Shown here one piece after another: positions 1 to 8,160 of a stretch of 64,000 nucleotides of DNA. This DNA is from CAWGJC01 sp965276665 (GTDB taxonomy: Bacteria > Pseudomonadota > Alphaproteobacteria > Acetobacterales > Acetobacteraceae), in assembly GCA_965276665.1 (NCBI GenBank), contig OZ255620.1:372001-436000 (forward strand), written 5' to 3'. The notes under the pieces are model-generated. The model ran no database searches. It was not told the DNA's origin and saw only the letters and a program-made list of their open reading frames with translations. Position 1 is the first letter of the stretch; every line of letters begins with the position of its first letter. The position numbers were made by a program, and so were the translations under genes.

Positions 1-390
1 GTGCTGGACGCCGCGGCGCTCCGCAGCGCGGAAGCGCGCTGGCTCGCCGAGCGCCACGAGGTTCTCGCCGCCCGCTATGGCGAGCCCGCGCGGCTCCGCC
101 TCGACGGGACCGAACACGCCGTGCAAGGCCCGGCCAGTGCCTTTGATCGCATCCTCGCGCAAGGCCGGCGCGGCCTTAGCATCCAGCGCTTCAAGGGCCT
201 GGGGGAGATGAACCCCGACCAGCTCTGGAAGACGACGCTCGACCCGGCGATCCGCACGCTGCTGCAGGTGAAGGTGGGCGACGCGGAAGACGCCGCGCAG
301 ATCTTCTCCACGCTGATGGGCGACGTGGTCGAGCCGCGCCGCGACTTCATCGTCGGCAATGCGCTGAAAGTGGCAAACCTCGACGTGTAA
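1..390 (+). CDS. gyrB: DNA gyrase subunit B (or ParE), C-terminal fragment
   Basis: This is the last 129 residues of a type IIA topoisomerase B subunit, the ATPase and TOPRIM partner of GyrA or ParC. The TOPRIM tail motif QRFKGLGEMNPDQLW lies near residues 61-75 and is followed by LMGDVVEPRRDFI and the usual ending ALKVANLDV. The 5' part lies outside the window, so the GTG at base 1 is an ordinary codon, not a start. The ending resembles GyrB more than enterobacterial ParE, but alphaproteobacterial ParE has a similar tail, so the choice of GyrB is moderate while the family is certain. Confidence 0.85.
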   Translation: MLDAAALRSAEARWLAERHEVLAARYGEPARLRLDGTEHAVQGPASAFDRILAQGRRGLSIQRFKGLGEMNPDQLWKTTLDPAIRTLLQVKVGDAEDAAQIFSTLMGDVVEPRRDFIVGNALKVANLDV

Positions 391-408
391 CTCGCCCGCT
401 GCGGCGGA

Positions 409-2373
409 TCACGCTACGGAGCGCATCGCCGCGTCGCGCTCAACCTTCCGCGCGGCCTCTACGCAAGACGTGACTGATTGCCCGAGCGAGCTGGTGAAGT
501 AGTCGGCCCCGATGGAGGTCTGCATCTGCTGGTCCGTCAGCGCCGAATCCGCGCTCGGCCAGAGACCCACCAGAATGGGCGCACCTTCGGGCAAATGCCG
601 GCGGAGCCGCTGGATGAGATAGCGCAGATGCGCCGGGCTGCCGGTGATGTCGAGGTATGACACGCACGCCATCGATGCGCCGGAGACATCAAGGTTCGCG
701 ATGCCTTCGCGGGAGACCTGCTCGTACCCGATCAGGCGGCCGGCAATGCCGTGCTTACCCAGCAACTGCGACAGCATGGCCGCCGCCGCCTCGTCGAGCG
801 GCCCGCGGCCGGCGATGCACAACACCTTGGAAGGGTCGCGCCAGGAGGCCGGCAGCGCGGCCGGCGATATGCTTTCCGGATCCGGGTTGTGCGGCAGGTC
901 GCGCTCGCTGTCGGACAGGCGGCCCGCACCGTCATCGGATTTGGCAGGGGGCGGCTGCGCATCCTCGTGTCTGGCCAGACCATTGACCAGCGCCTTTACC
1001 GTCGACTTGATGCGGTCGAGCTGCTCGATGCCGAGCGCGCCGCGCTGCGCGTCATTCGCCGCGAGTTGCAGGCCTTTGAGCGCGACCTCGTCGTAATAGG
1101 TCGAGAGGGAGCATTCCTTAAGCAGCAGATCGGCATGATCCTCCGCCTCGTCGGCGTCGCCCGCGAGAATCCGCTGATAGAAACTCTCCACCGGTGTCAG
1201 CGCGGGCCGGTCGCCGAGCATGACGTCGAGGAACTCCAGACGCTTGACGTGGCGCCCCATCACGACGAGGCACAGCGTCAACGGCGTGGACAGGATCAGC
1301 CCGATCGGGCCCCACAGCCACGACCAGAAGATCGCAGCCACCACAACCGAGAAAGGCGAGAGCCCGGTGCTGTGGCCGTAAACCATCGGTTCGATGGCTT
1401 GACCGGTCACCCCCTCGACCACGACGTAGAGCGCGAGCGTCCAAAGCACCATCGACCAGCCCGGCTCGACCGCGGCGGCCAGCGCCATCGGAAGCACCGC
1501 AGAGATCGCCGATCCGACATACGGAACGAAGCGCAGCAGCGCCGATAATATGCCCCAGAGCACCGGGTGCGGCACACCGATCACCAACAGCCCGATGCCG
1601 ACGACGACGCCGAATGCCGTGTTGATGCTGAGCTGTGTGATGAAATACTTGCTCAGGCGACGGCCGCCCTCGTCGATCGCGAGCGTCGTGCGATGCAGAT
1701 CGTCCGAGCCGACAAGGCGGATCAGCCGGTCTCGCAGATCCTCCCGCTGCAGCAGGGCGAACACCGAGACGACGAAGATGATGCCGAAGGTGGCAAGCGG
1801 CGACAGAACTGGAGAAAGATACCGCTCGGCAAGCTCCAGCGGGCTCGAGCCGGGCTGCGCCGGAGGTGAGGTCGCGCCGGACTGCGGCTGGCTTGTGCCC
1901 TCCGGCTGGGGCATGCCCGACAAGGACGGATTAGATGGCGTCGCAGTCCCGCCGGTCCCACCGCGCTGCGGACCGACGCTGTCGGCCAGCCTGGTGAGGC
2001 GGCCAACGGTATATTCCCGCACCGTCGCGATCTTCGTCTCGATGGTTCCGACGTATTTCGGGATGTCCGTGCTGAGTTCGGCGATCTGCGTGCCGATGAC
2101 CCCGCCGATGACCAGCACGATGCCGAGCGCCACGATCACCCCGAGGAAGACCGACGGCACACGGCCCAGATGCAGGCGGCGAAGCAGGTCGACCAGAGGT
2201 GCGAGGATGAAGGCGAGCAGGAGTGCGACCGTGACCGGAACAAGCACCTCCTTGCCGAAATACAGCGTCGCCACGATCATCACGAAAAGCGTCATCACCC
2301 GCGACGCATCGGGTGCCGGGGCCAGGCTGACCGGCTTGGGCGGTGGGGGAGGCTGGATCCGCGTTTCCGACAT
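409..2373 (-). CDS. AI-2E family transporter with long cytoplasmic C-terminal domain
   Basis: A PerM/AI-2E exporter-family membrane protein of 654 residues. Several hydrophobic segments (first near residues 28-60, then blocks between about 190 and 370) make the usual family core. The start MSETRIQ is chosen because a GAGGGA ribosome site precedes it; an upstream in-frame ATG would add 38 residues with no such site. The last 280 or so residues are unusual for the family: a helical linker, then a Rossmann-like segment (SKVLCIAGRGPLDEAAAAML) resembling B12-binding or receiver-like folds but lacking a DxHxxG cobalamin motif. The substrate is unknown. The gene ends close to gyrB in convergent orientation. 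Confidence 0.8.
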   Translation of the reverse strand: MSETRIQPPPPPKPVSLAPAPDASRVMTLFVMIVATLYFGKEVLVPVTVALLLAFILAPLVDLLRRLHLGRVPSVFLGVIVALGIVLVIGGVIGTQIAELSTDIPKYVGTIETKIATVREYTVGRLTRLADSVGPQRGGTGGTATPSNPSLSGMPQPEGTSQPQSGATSPPAQPGSSPLELAERYLSPVLSPLATFGIIFVVSVFALLQREDLRDRLIRLVGSDDLHRTTLAIDEGGRRLSKYFITQLSINTAFGVVVGIGLLVIGVPHPVLWGILSALLRFVPYVGSAISAVLPMALAAAVEPGWSMVLWTLALYVVVEGVTGQAIEPMVYGHSTGLSPFSVVVAAIFWSWLWGPIGLILSTPLTLCLVVMGRHVKRLEFLDVMLGDRPALTPVESFYQRILAGDADEAEDHADLLLKECSLSTYYDEVALKGLQLAANDAQRGALGIEQLDRIKSTVKALVNGLARHEDAQPPPAKSDDGAGRLSDSERDLPHNPDPESISPAALPASWRDPSKVLCIAGRGPLDEAAAAMLSQLLGKHGIAGRLIGYEQVSREGIANLDVSGASMACVSYLDITGSPAHLRYLIQRLRRHLPEGAPILVGLWPSADSALTDQQMQTSIGADYFTSSLGQSVTSCVEAARKVERDAAMRSVA

Positions 2374-2455
2374 CTCGTCCCTCGATCGGTGCCATCTCCG
2401 CCACTGCTTGGCAGCGTCGGCTGCGTCACCGCAAGCGTGCATCGCCGGGAACGCG

Positions 2456-2488
2456 CGAAAACGGTGCCCGATGCAAGCACCGGGCACC
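2456..2488 (-). terminator. Rho-independent terminator
   Basis: An 8-bp perfect stem (GGTGCCCG with CGGGCACC) around a 10-base loop is followed on the minus strand by GTTTTC. It lies just downstream of the small His/Ala-rich gene and upstream of the AI-2E transporter start, so the two are probably separate transcripts. Confidence 0.6.
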
Positions 2489-2510
2489 TTTCATTACGCC
2501 GCCTCGGGCG

Positions 2511-2732
2511 TTACTTCGCCTTGGCGTGCGCGGTGCTCTTGGCGTGCGCGGTGCTCTTGCCGTGCGCCTCGGTGGAGGCCTTGTGCGCGGCCTCTGAATG
2601 GCCGTGGGCGGCCTTCGAGTGCTCCTCGCCCTTGGCATGGTCGCCCTTCGCGTGATGCTCGGCCGCCATGCGGTGGGTCTTGGCCGCAGACTCGTGGGCC
2701 TCGGCCGCCTTGGTGTGCGTGGTATTGGGCAT
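2511..2732 (-). CDS. small His/Ala-rich hydrophilic protein
   Basis: A 73-residue protein of low complexity, made largely of Ala, His, Lys, Glu and Ser, with repeats such as AHAKSTAHAKAK at its end. It has no signal peptide or membrane segment. The start MPNTTHTK is preceded by GGAGAG. Such short charged helical proteins occur next to stress genes in alphaproteobacteria, which fits CsbD, YidB and GlsB just upstream. Multiple His residues might bind metal, but that is only a guess. The function is unknown; its reality rests on the ribosome site and the terminator that follows. Confidence 0.65.
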   Translation of the reverse strand: MPNTTHTKAAEAHESAAKTHRMAAEHHAKGDHAKGEEHSKAAHGHSEAAHKASTEAHGKSTAHAKSTAHAKAK

Positions 2733-2941
2733 GTTCTCTCCAGATTTAGAATTCCGTGCCGCAGCACGAATGTTTCGGCGCTCACGCACCGCCTCGAATC
2801 CACGGCGTGGCAGATCGGTTGCCGTGGTGAAGTCGATAGGTCGGCCAGCAATGCACACGATTAATCAAGACGCCGCTTTTCTGCGCTCCGGTGCTCGAAA
2901 CGGGCGCCAGCCGATCGGCCTAGCGGGTTCTGAAAGGTGTC

Positions 2942-3220
2942 TCAGTGTCGCCGGGTTCGAATCATCAGCTGCAACGCAAACCCGACCGAAACTGCGACGA
3001 GAAGCGCCGTGAACGGCCTCTCCTTTGTCGTGCCGGCGATCCTGTCGGTCCACGTGCTCACGGTGTCCATCGCCGAGCCGAATGCGTTCTGCGCGGTTCC
3101 GGCGGCTTGGTTTGCCTTGCCTCTGAGCTGGGTCGCCGTGTCTCCGGTCAGACCGCCCACCGCGTCCTGGAGCTTGCCGCCGAGGTTCTTGGCAGTGCCC
3201 TCTAATCTGTTCTCATCCAT
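2942..3220 (-). CDS. CsbD family stress protein with C-terminal membrane segment
   Basis: A 92-residue CsbD-like protein. The CsbD signature (LEGTAKNLGGKLQDAVGGLTGD) lies at the N-terminus after the start MDENR, which has a GGAGAG site. CsbD proteins are general stress proteins of unknown biochemical role, induced by sigma-B in Bacillus and by other stress factors elsewhere. Here a hydrophobic stretch (TALLVAVSVGFALQLMI) follows and ends in RTRRH, so the protein may be membrane-anchored, like the YqjD/ElaB group. The neighbours are other stress genes in the same direction. Confidence 0.8.
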   Translation of the reverse strand: MDENRLEGTAKNLGGKLQDAVGGLTGDTATQLRGKANQAAGTAQNAFGSAMDTVSTWTDRIAGTTKERPFTALLVAVSVGFALQLMIRTRRH

Positions 3221-3270
3221 GATGCGCAGCCTCTCCAGGGAAGGTCCGGCCGGATGTCCCGGCCGGGTCC

Positions 3271-3681
3271 TCACACCGACATTGTACCTTCATTCGGCAA
3301 TTGGCCGCTCGGCGTCATGCCGTTTACGGCGCTCGGAAGATGCTGGCTCAGTTGCGACAGGAAGTCGGTCGGAGCCATGCCGGCCTGCCCTGCCATGCTC
3401 TGCACCTGCTGCTCGCCGAACACATTCTGCAGTTGTTGTGGCGATACCGACTGGTTCGGGCCGTTTCCAACCCAGGATTGCGCGATGTGCCCCAACCCGG
3501 CCTGCTCGAAGCTCGCCATCAGGCCGCCAAGGCCGGCCGCCATGCCGCCGGCTTGCTGGCCCACTCCACCCGCGGCGGCCGGCTGGCCGCCGCCAAGCAG
3601 GCTGGAGAGCACACCGCCCATCGGAGACGCGCTGCCGTTTCCGCCCATCAGGCTGCCGAGAACCGTATCAAGTAATCCCAT
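3271..3681 (-). CDS. YidB/DUF937 family protein
   Basis: A 136-residue Gly/Gln-rich protein beginning MGLLDTVLGSLMG, as YidB and DUF937 proteins do. The conserved C-terminal helical part is GLGHIAQSWVGNGPNQSVSP and then QLQNVFGEQQVQSMAGQAGM, the usual pattern of the family. The start has AAAGGGA seven bases upstream. The function is not known; the family is common in proteobacteria beside envelope-stress genes. A Gly/Ala-rich low-complexity linker covers about residues 14-55. Confidence 0.8.
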   Translation of the reverse strand: MGLLDTVLGSLMGGNGSASPMGGVLSSLLGGGQPAAAGGVGQQAGGMAAGLGGLMASFEQAGLGHIAQSWVGNGPNQSVSPQQLQNVFGEQQVQSMAGQAGMAPTDFLSQLSQHLPSAVNGMTPSGQLPNEGTMSV

Positions 3682-3713
3682 ATGACCGATCCCTTTCCAT
3701 GTTTGATCGAAGG

Positions 3714-3977
3714 CTAACGGACGGCCCGGGTACGCCCCATGAGTGCATGATAGATCACCAGGACCACGATCGCGCCGATGATCGCGACGACCATGCTGTA
3801 GATGTTCAATCCGGTCACCGGCGCGGCGCCGAAGAACGAGAACAGGAACCCGCCGGCGATCGCGCCGACGATCCCGAGCACGATGTCCATCAGGACGCCT
3901 TCGCCGCTCTTGTTGACGATCTTGCTCGCGATGAAGCCGGCGATAAGCCCTAGAATCAACCAACCGATGATCGACAT
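3714..3977 (-). CDS. GlsB/YeaQ/YmgE family membrane stress protein
   Basis: An 87-residue protein with three hydrophobic segments and the family's Gly-rich pattern (IIGWLILGLIAGFIASKI near the start, then DIVLGIVGAIAGGFLF). These transglycosylase-associated proteins are small inner-membrane proteins linked to acid and envelope stress; no enzyme activity is established. The start has GGAGA upstream. It lies between the YidB and 310-residue membrane genes, all in one direction with gaps under 70 bp. Confidence 0.85.
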   Translation of the reverse strand: MSIIGWLILGLIAGFIASKIVNKSGEGVLMDIVLGIVGAIAGGFLFSFFGAAPVTGLNIYSMVVAIIGAIVVLVIYHALMGRTRAVR

Positions 3978-4016
3978 TTTGATTTTCTCCGCGATAAAGC
4001 CGTTGTGTCTGTTTGC

Positions 4017-4949
4017 TCAGCGAACGACCCGTTGCGCGACGTGGATGCGACGCTGGATGGCCAGCGAGCCACCAAGCGCGGCGGCGATGGCGCCCAGCAG
4101 CAGCACACCGAAACCGACGAACGCCGTCTTGGACGCTGCGGCGGCACTTTCGTCAGCGGCGTTCTTTGCCGTCTGCACCGCCTGATCACGTGTCTGCTTC
4201 AGCTTCGCCTGCGCGTCATCAAACTGCTTGCTCGCCTGATCCTGGCTGATGTGCTGCTGGGCAGCCATGATCGCGATCACCCTCGCCTTGGCCGCCGGCG
4301 CGTCAGCATCGCCTTTGGCGTAGGTGGCGAGGTTGGTCACAACCTCCTTCTGCGCGTCCTGCGGCGTCATCGTCGCGGGATCGGCGTTCGCGGGCTTGAG
4401 ATACGCCTGCGCCTGCTGCTGCAGCATATCGGGCGTAACGCCCGCGGCCTGCGCCAGTGGCTGCGCCGCCCCCCTGACGCCACTGCCGGCGGCAGATGTC
4501 ATGCTGCCGAGCGCCGAGAACCCGCCACCAACGAGGCTACCAACCGCTGAGGACAGCAGATAGACGGTGAGCAGGCTGGCGATGCCCCAGGTGATCAAGC
4601 CGTGCAGCAACCCATCCCAGCGCAGTTCGATCCCGGCCAGCCATGCTGCGACATATCCGCCGAACCCGAGCGCGATCACGCTGCTGATGACCCACCAGAG
4701 ACCCGCGCCGATGCCGAGACTGCTGGCATCGGGCGTTGATCCGGCATTGAAATTGACCGTGCCGAGGCCGATCCCCGCGCCCAACATGCTGAAAAGCAAC
4801 TGCACCGCAACGACCAGGACCACTGCGCCGAGGATGGCGGCCCAGGAGATGCGCCGATGCGTATGCGCGCCGCCGCTCAGCACGGTTGCGGAGGTCTCCC
4901 GCAATCCGGGATCACGAACCAGCGGATCGTTGTAGTCACTGACGGGCAT
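4017..4949 (-). CDS. multi-pass membrane protein of unknown function
   Basis: A 310-residue protein starting MPVSDYNDP with AGGAGA upstream. A cytoplasmic head of about 35 residues is followed by a hydrophobic segment (AAILGAVVLVVAVQLLFSML), a second near WWVISSVIALGFGGYVAAWL, and a third about LITWGIASLLTVYLLSSAV. A long charged, Ala/Gln-rich helical region (about residues 165-275), probably coiled coil, separates these from a final segment AFVGFGVLLLGAIAAALGG. Similar proteins in alphaproteobacteria carry the uninformative name 'PhnA-like'. It sits among stress genes; the function is unknown. Confidence 0.65.
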   Translation of the reverse strand: MPVSDYNDPLVRDPGLRETSATVLSGGAHTHRRISWAAILGAVVLVVAVQLLFSMLGAGIGLGTVNFNAGSTPDASSLGIGAGLWWVISSVIALGFGGYVAAWLAGIELRWDGLLHGLITWGIASLLTVYLLSSAVGSLVGGGFSALGSMTSAAGSGVRGAAQPLAQAAGVTPDMLQQQAQAYLKPANADPATMTPQDAQKEVVTNLATYAKGDADAPAAKARVIAIMAAQQHISQDQASKQFDDAQAKLKQTRDQAVQTAKNAADESAAAASKTAFVGFGVLLLGAIAAALGGSLAIQRRIHVAQRVVR

Positions 4950-4967
4950 GATTTTCTCCTGCGAAGC

Positions 4968-4994
4968 GGCCCGGGCGAACAACTCGCCCGAGCC
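4968..4994 (-). terminator. terminator-like hairpin without T-run
   Basis: A 10-bp stem with one G-U pair (minus strand GGCTCGGGCG with CGCCCGGGCC, 7-base loop) lies between the YsnF-like gene and the next membrane gene. No run of T follows, so it may only slow or partly stop transcription. Confidence 0.35.
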
Positions 4995-5009
4995 TTCGCT
5001 GACTGCTGA

Positions 5010-5873
5010 TTAGATGAGCGGCTTGCGCGTTGTGGTGTCGACGGACGGCGCCGCGGGGCCCTCCCCCGGGACCTTGGTGATCTCGACATCCTCGTGGCGC
5101 ACCGTATCGCGCACGGTCTCGGTGCGATCGATCGCCTCCTTGCGCAGGCTGATCTCTTCCTTGACGTGCGCCGTCTTGGAAATCACCGCTTCCTCAGCCG
5201 ACGCGGTCATCTCGATCGTCTTGTCGGTGAAATCGGCTGCCGAAACGGCGCGGCCGTCCGTCACCGGATGACGCTCGATCGTCACATGCTCGTCGTGGAG
5301 CGCGATCTGCTCCTCGACCGGGGTTTCCACCACGAACCGGCGGATGCGGGTCGTCCCTTGATTGATAACACGCTTCCCGACCGCAAGCGTCTCCTCGGAG
5401 AGCTGGATGGTGCCGCTCTCGGCAGCGGTCGTGCCGGTCATCGTCGGGCGCGGCATCGGAGCGCCCAGTGGGGCGCCCGGTGGGGCGCCGAGTGGGGCGC
5501 CGGCCGTCGCGGCCTGCGTCATCCCGTAGCTCCCCGCGCGCTCGTCGAGGTCGATCGGGCTGTGCTGCTCGAGAATGTCCATGACCTTGGTCACGTGCTC
5601 GTCCGCCACCTTGACGGAGACCGCGCTGGAGCCGCCCTGGACGCTGCGGTCATAGACGGCGGTGTCATGGTCCGGCTCGCCGCCGAACAAGCTCGACCAG
5701 AAGCCGCCCTCGGCAGGGCGGGACACCGGGTGCGACGATGTTCCGGCGTAGCTCCCCTCTTGCGCGTGGCGATGAATGGCGGTCTCGGGGAGACCGGCCG
5801 CCAGCAGGTCCTGCACAGCAAGCTCGGCATGGGCCGGCGTATCGTATACGGCGACCATGGTTTGCTCTGTCAT
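5010..5873 (-). CDS. YsnF/AvaK (DUF2382) stress protein with GSP17M-like N-terminus
   Basis: A 287-residue two-part protein. Residues 1-110 resemble the general stress protein 17M/YflT domain (MVAVYDTPAHAELAVQDLL). A short run of GAPLGAP-type repeats follows, near residues 125-140. The C-terminal half is the DUF2382 domain of YsnF, with the pattern of alternating charged strands (LAVGKRVINQGTTRIRRFVV, HDEHVTIERHPV). Bacillus YsnF is a stress protein of unknown activity. The start overlaps the stop of the upstream gene (ATGA), so the two are translated together; AAGGAC precedes the ATG. Confidence 0.8.
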   Translation of the reverse strand: MTEQTMVAVYDTPAHAELAVQDLLAAGLPETAIHRHAQEGSYAGTSSHPVSRPAEGGFWSSLFGGEPDHDTAVYDRSVQGGSSAVSVKVADEHVTKVMDILEQHSPIDLDERAGSYGMTQAATAGAPLGAPPGAPLGAPMPRPTMTGTTAAESGTIQLSEETLAVGKRVINQGTTRIRRFVVETPVEEQIALHDEHVTIERHPVTDGRAVSAADFTDKTIEMTASAEEAVISKTAHVKEEISLRKEAIDRTETVRDTVRHEDVEITKVPGEGPAAPSVDTTTRKPLI

Positions 5874-6346
5874 GAGATATGTCCTTGCGTTGAAGATTGC
5901 GGCGCGTGCGGCGTCGTGCGGGTCGTGTCCCCCGCAGCATGGCGGGTGACCTCGGCCGACTGCTCGCGGAGTTGCACCGTCTCGCGGTGCATTGCGGTGG
6001 TGCGGATGCGCCTGATCCGGACCTCCTCCTTCAGGATGAGGCGCCGTTCCACGACGAGCACCTCCTCCATCACCGGAACGATCGTTACGTCGCCCTCTTG
6101 GCGGATGTCGGGCGCAGCGTCGACAACGCGACCAACGGCAACGCGCTCGATCTCAATGGTCTCACGATCGAGCGGCTCCTCGACCAGCGTCTCGCGCAGT
6201 CGGGTGGTCGTCGCGACGAGAACCGTCTCGCCTGCAATACGCCGCCGATCGACAGCGATTCGCTCCTCGAACACCTCGAGAACGGTCGCGCGGGCGCTTT
6301 CGGCGTCCGGTGAGAGATGTGGCGGGTGCGGTCGTCCTTCGGTCAA
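5870..6346 (-). CDS. short YsnF-type (DUF2382) protein
   Basis: A 158-residue protein consisting almost entirely of a DUF2382-like domain: LEVFEERIAVDRRRIAGETV, DRETIEIERVAVGRVVDAAP, and a charged tail VVERRLILKEEVRIRRIR. It is probably a partner or duplicate of the longer YsnF protein downstream, with which it overlaps by four bases. The start is a TTG that overlaps the stop of the OsmC gene, so this start is less certain than the gene itself. There are no membrane segments. Confidence 0.7.
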   Translation of the reverse strand: MTEGRPHPPHLSPDAESARATVLEVFEERIAVDRRRIAGETVLVATTTRLRETLVEEPLDRETIEIERVAVGRVVDAAPDIRQEGDVTIVPVMEEVLVVERRLILKEEVRIRRIRTTAMHRETVQLREQSAEVTRHAAGDTTRTTPHAPQSSTQGHIS

Positions 6347-6852
6347 GTCGCCACCGCCGGTGCCAGCGCCACGTCGAGGTGGACCGGGCCATGCAGCGTA
6401 TTTGCAACGGGCGACCAGAGCAGTGCGTGACTGATCAGCGCGCGCAACGCAGCCTCGGGCGCGGCCGCATCCAGGTGAACCCTGATCTGGATCGCCTCGA
6501 AGCCGACCGGCTCCGGTTCAGGACCGGCACTCCCCCAAAGCGGGCTGACCGGCAAATCGGCCTCGATCTCCAGCACGAGATTGGCGATGGGGATACTGCC
6601 GATGGCCGCATTGGCGCGGATCCGTTCGACCAAGCAATTGCCCAGAGTTGCCAGGAGCAACTCGGATGAAACTGCCGCAGGCTCCAACTCAGCCATCCCG
6701 AGGATCTCGTGCAGCTGAACCGGCATTAATTTGCGAAAATGCACGAGCGGCTTGGCGCCCGCCGGCGCCACCAGGCGACAGCGCAAAGTCCGGTCAGGGG
6801 CGTGCGGGGCGGGGTCGGCGCCAGTCCTGCCGGTGTCGGATGGCGGGATCAC
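6343..6852 (-). CDS. OsmC family protein
   Basis: A 169-residue OsmC/Ohr-superfamily protein. The family's Cys helix appears as LLLATLGNCLVERIRANAA (Cys near residue 73), followed by the strand-helix pattern GFEAIQIRVHLDAAAPEAAL and HALLWSPVANTL. The second catalytic Cys of peroxide-reducing OsmC/Ohr is replaced here by Ser or Ala in the SPVANTL region, so peroxidase activity is doubtful. The start used is GTG at 6852; an ATG 42 residues downstream is possible. First gene of the minus-strand stress run, facing the LysR gene across 235 bp. Confidence 0.7.
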   Translation of the reverse strand: MIPPSDTGRTGADPAPHAPDRTLRCRLVAPAGAKPLVHFRKLMPVQLHEILGMAELEPAAVSSELLLATLGNCLVERIRANAAIGSIPIANLVLEIEADLPVSPLWGSAGPEPEPVGFEAIQIRVHLDAAAPEAALRALISHALLWSPVANTLHGPVHLDVALAPAVAT

Positions 6853-6868
6853 GACGTCGGACCGGCAC

Positions 6869-6899
6869 TGGGAGCCCGGTGAGCAATGGGAGCCCGGTG
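6869..6899. promoter_or_regulatory. 13-bp direct repeat upstream of the OsmC gene
   Basis: TGGGAGCCCGGTG occurs twice, at 6869-6881 and 6887-6899, 18 bp apart start to start. The pair lies just upstream of the OsmC start in the divergent gap with the LysR gene. It could be an operator, but it could also be chance in GC-rich DNA. Confidence 0.3.
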
Positions 6900-7087
6900 C
6901 ACGAGCGCAACTTTCACCTTCCCGGCGCGACGCGGCCGCAACCCAATAAGCGGATCGCCCGTTCGAACGTTGTCAACTCTCGGCCGATTTCGTGAAGGGA
7001 CGCCCATCGGCAAGCGATGCGCTCCAGAAGACGAAAGCGCGAGCACCGTTATTGCGGCGTATGATGCAAAAATGCAGGGGAACTTTA

Positions 7088-7993
7088 GTGGACTGGGACG
7101 ATCTTCGGATATTCCTGGCCGTCGCCCGGCACCGCAGTCTCGCCGCTGCGGCCAAGGATTTGCACGTTACTCAGTCGACAGTCGGGCGCCGATTGGCTTC
7201 GCTGCAGTCGAACGTCGGCGCGCGACTGCTGCAGCGCACGTCGGACGGCTATGTCCTGACCTTGGCCGGGCAAGCAATCCTTGAGCATGTCGAGCGCGTG
7301 GAGGCCGGCGCGCTTTCCGTCAAGCGTGTCGTCGGCGGACATGACACCCGATTGACGGGAGTTGTTCGGGTCATGAGTTCGCAACTGATCGCCAGTCATC
7401 TGCTGGCGCCGTGCTTCGCCGCGCTGCATGCGTGTAACCGCACCATCATGCTGGAGTTGCTCCCGCTTCTTCCGGGCGACGCGCTTGCTAGCCACGAGGT
7501 GGATGTTGCGGTGCAGTTGCACCCGTTTGAGCACCAGGACCTGGTTGTAAGGAAAATCGGCACCGTCGCGTTCGGCCTATATGGCGGCATCGCCTATCTG
7601 ACGCGCTGCGGGATGCCGAACGTCGAGGAGGGTTGCGTCGGCCATCAGATCGTCACGTCGCTGGACGACCAGGAGCTGACCGCGCAGAGCGCCTGGCTTT
7701 CGGAGCATGCACGGCGCGGCGAGGTGGTGTTGCGCAGCGAGAGCCACGAGACGCAGCACCGGGCGACCATCTGCGGCGGCGGTCTCGCTATTCTGCCGAG
7801 ATTTTGCGCTGACGCGGAAGCCGCGCTGCGCCGCATCGAGACGCACGCGCCGGTTCCGGATGCCGAAATCTGGCTCGGTGTGCATCGCGAGAACCGCGAC
7901 GTTCCAAGAGTGCGCGCCGTGCTGGACGCGGTCTCGGCCGCTATCCGCAACCCCTCGTCATCCCTGATTCCTCATCCCGCGGATTGCCGGTGA
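7088..7993 (+). CDS. LysR family transcriptional regulator
   Basis: A 301-residue LysR-type regulator. The N-terminal winged helix-turn-helix is clear (DDLRIFLAVARHRSLAAAAK, then LHVTQSTVGRRLASLQ), and the rest is the effector-binding domain, ending with a regulator-like RVRAVLDAVSAAI. The start GTG at 7088 is preferred because AGGGGA lies about seven bases upstream; an in-frame ATG at 7064 is an alternative. It is divergent from the OsmC-led stress run and may control it, as LysR genes often regulate their divergent neighbour; no T-N11-A box was firmly identified. Confidence 0.85.
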   Translation: MDWDDLRIFLAVARHRSLAAAAKDLHVTQSTVGRRLASLQSNVGARLLQRTSDGYVLTLAGQAILEHVERVEAGALSVKRVVGGHDTRLTGVVRVMSSQLIASHLLAPCFAALHACNRTIMLELLPLLPGDALASHEVDVAVQLHPFEHQDLVVRKIGTVAFGLYGGIAYLTRCGMPNVEEGCVGHQIVTSLDDQELTAQSAWLSEHARRGEVVLRSESHETQHRATICGGGLAILPRFCADAEAALRRIETHAPVPDAEIWLGVHRENRDVPRVRAVLDAVSAAIRNPSSSLIPHPADCR

Positions 7994-8160
7994 AGGTGAA
8001 CATGGGCCGGCGCTCTACCGCGATGGGCTCCTGTTCACACCGCGGTTGACAGTCGTTCTGCAGCGACGATCCGCGCCTGCCCTTAGACGTCCGAGAGCCT
8101 CCAAACGAGCTATTCTCACCACCATTCTTCCCAAGCACTTGGGTCACAGTCCCATTGGGC

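Noticed and set aside
1..3. GTG at the first base as the start of the topoisomerase fragment
   Set aside because: The protein is the end of a far longer enzyme, so the codon is internal.
2951..2965. TTCGAATC motif as a possible second tRNA T-loop
   Set aside because: No matching acceptor or anticodon stems flank it; it lies at the end of the CsbD gene.
5459..5505. Short repeats GGGGCGCC as a mobile element
   Set aside because: They are in-frame GAPLGAP-type codon repeats within the YsnF-like gene.
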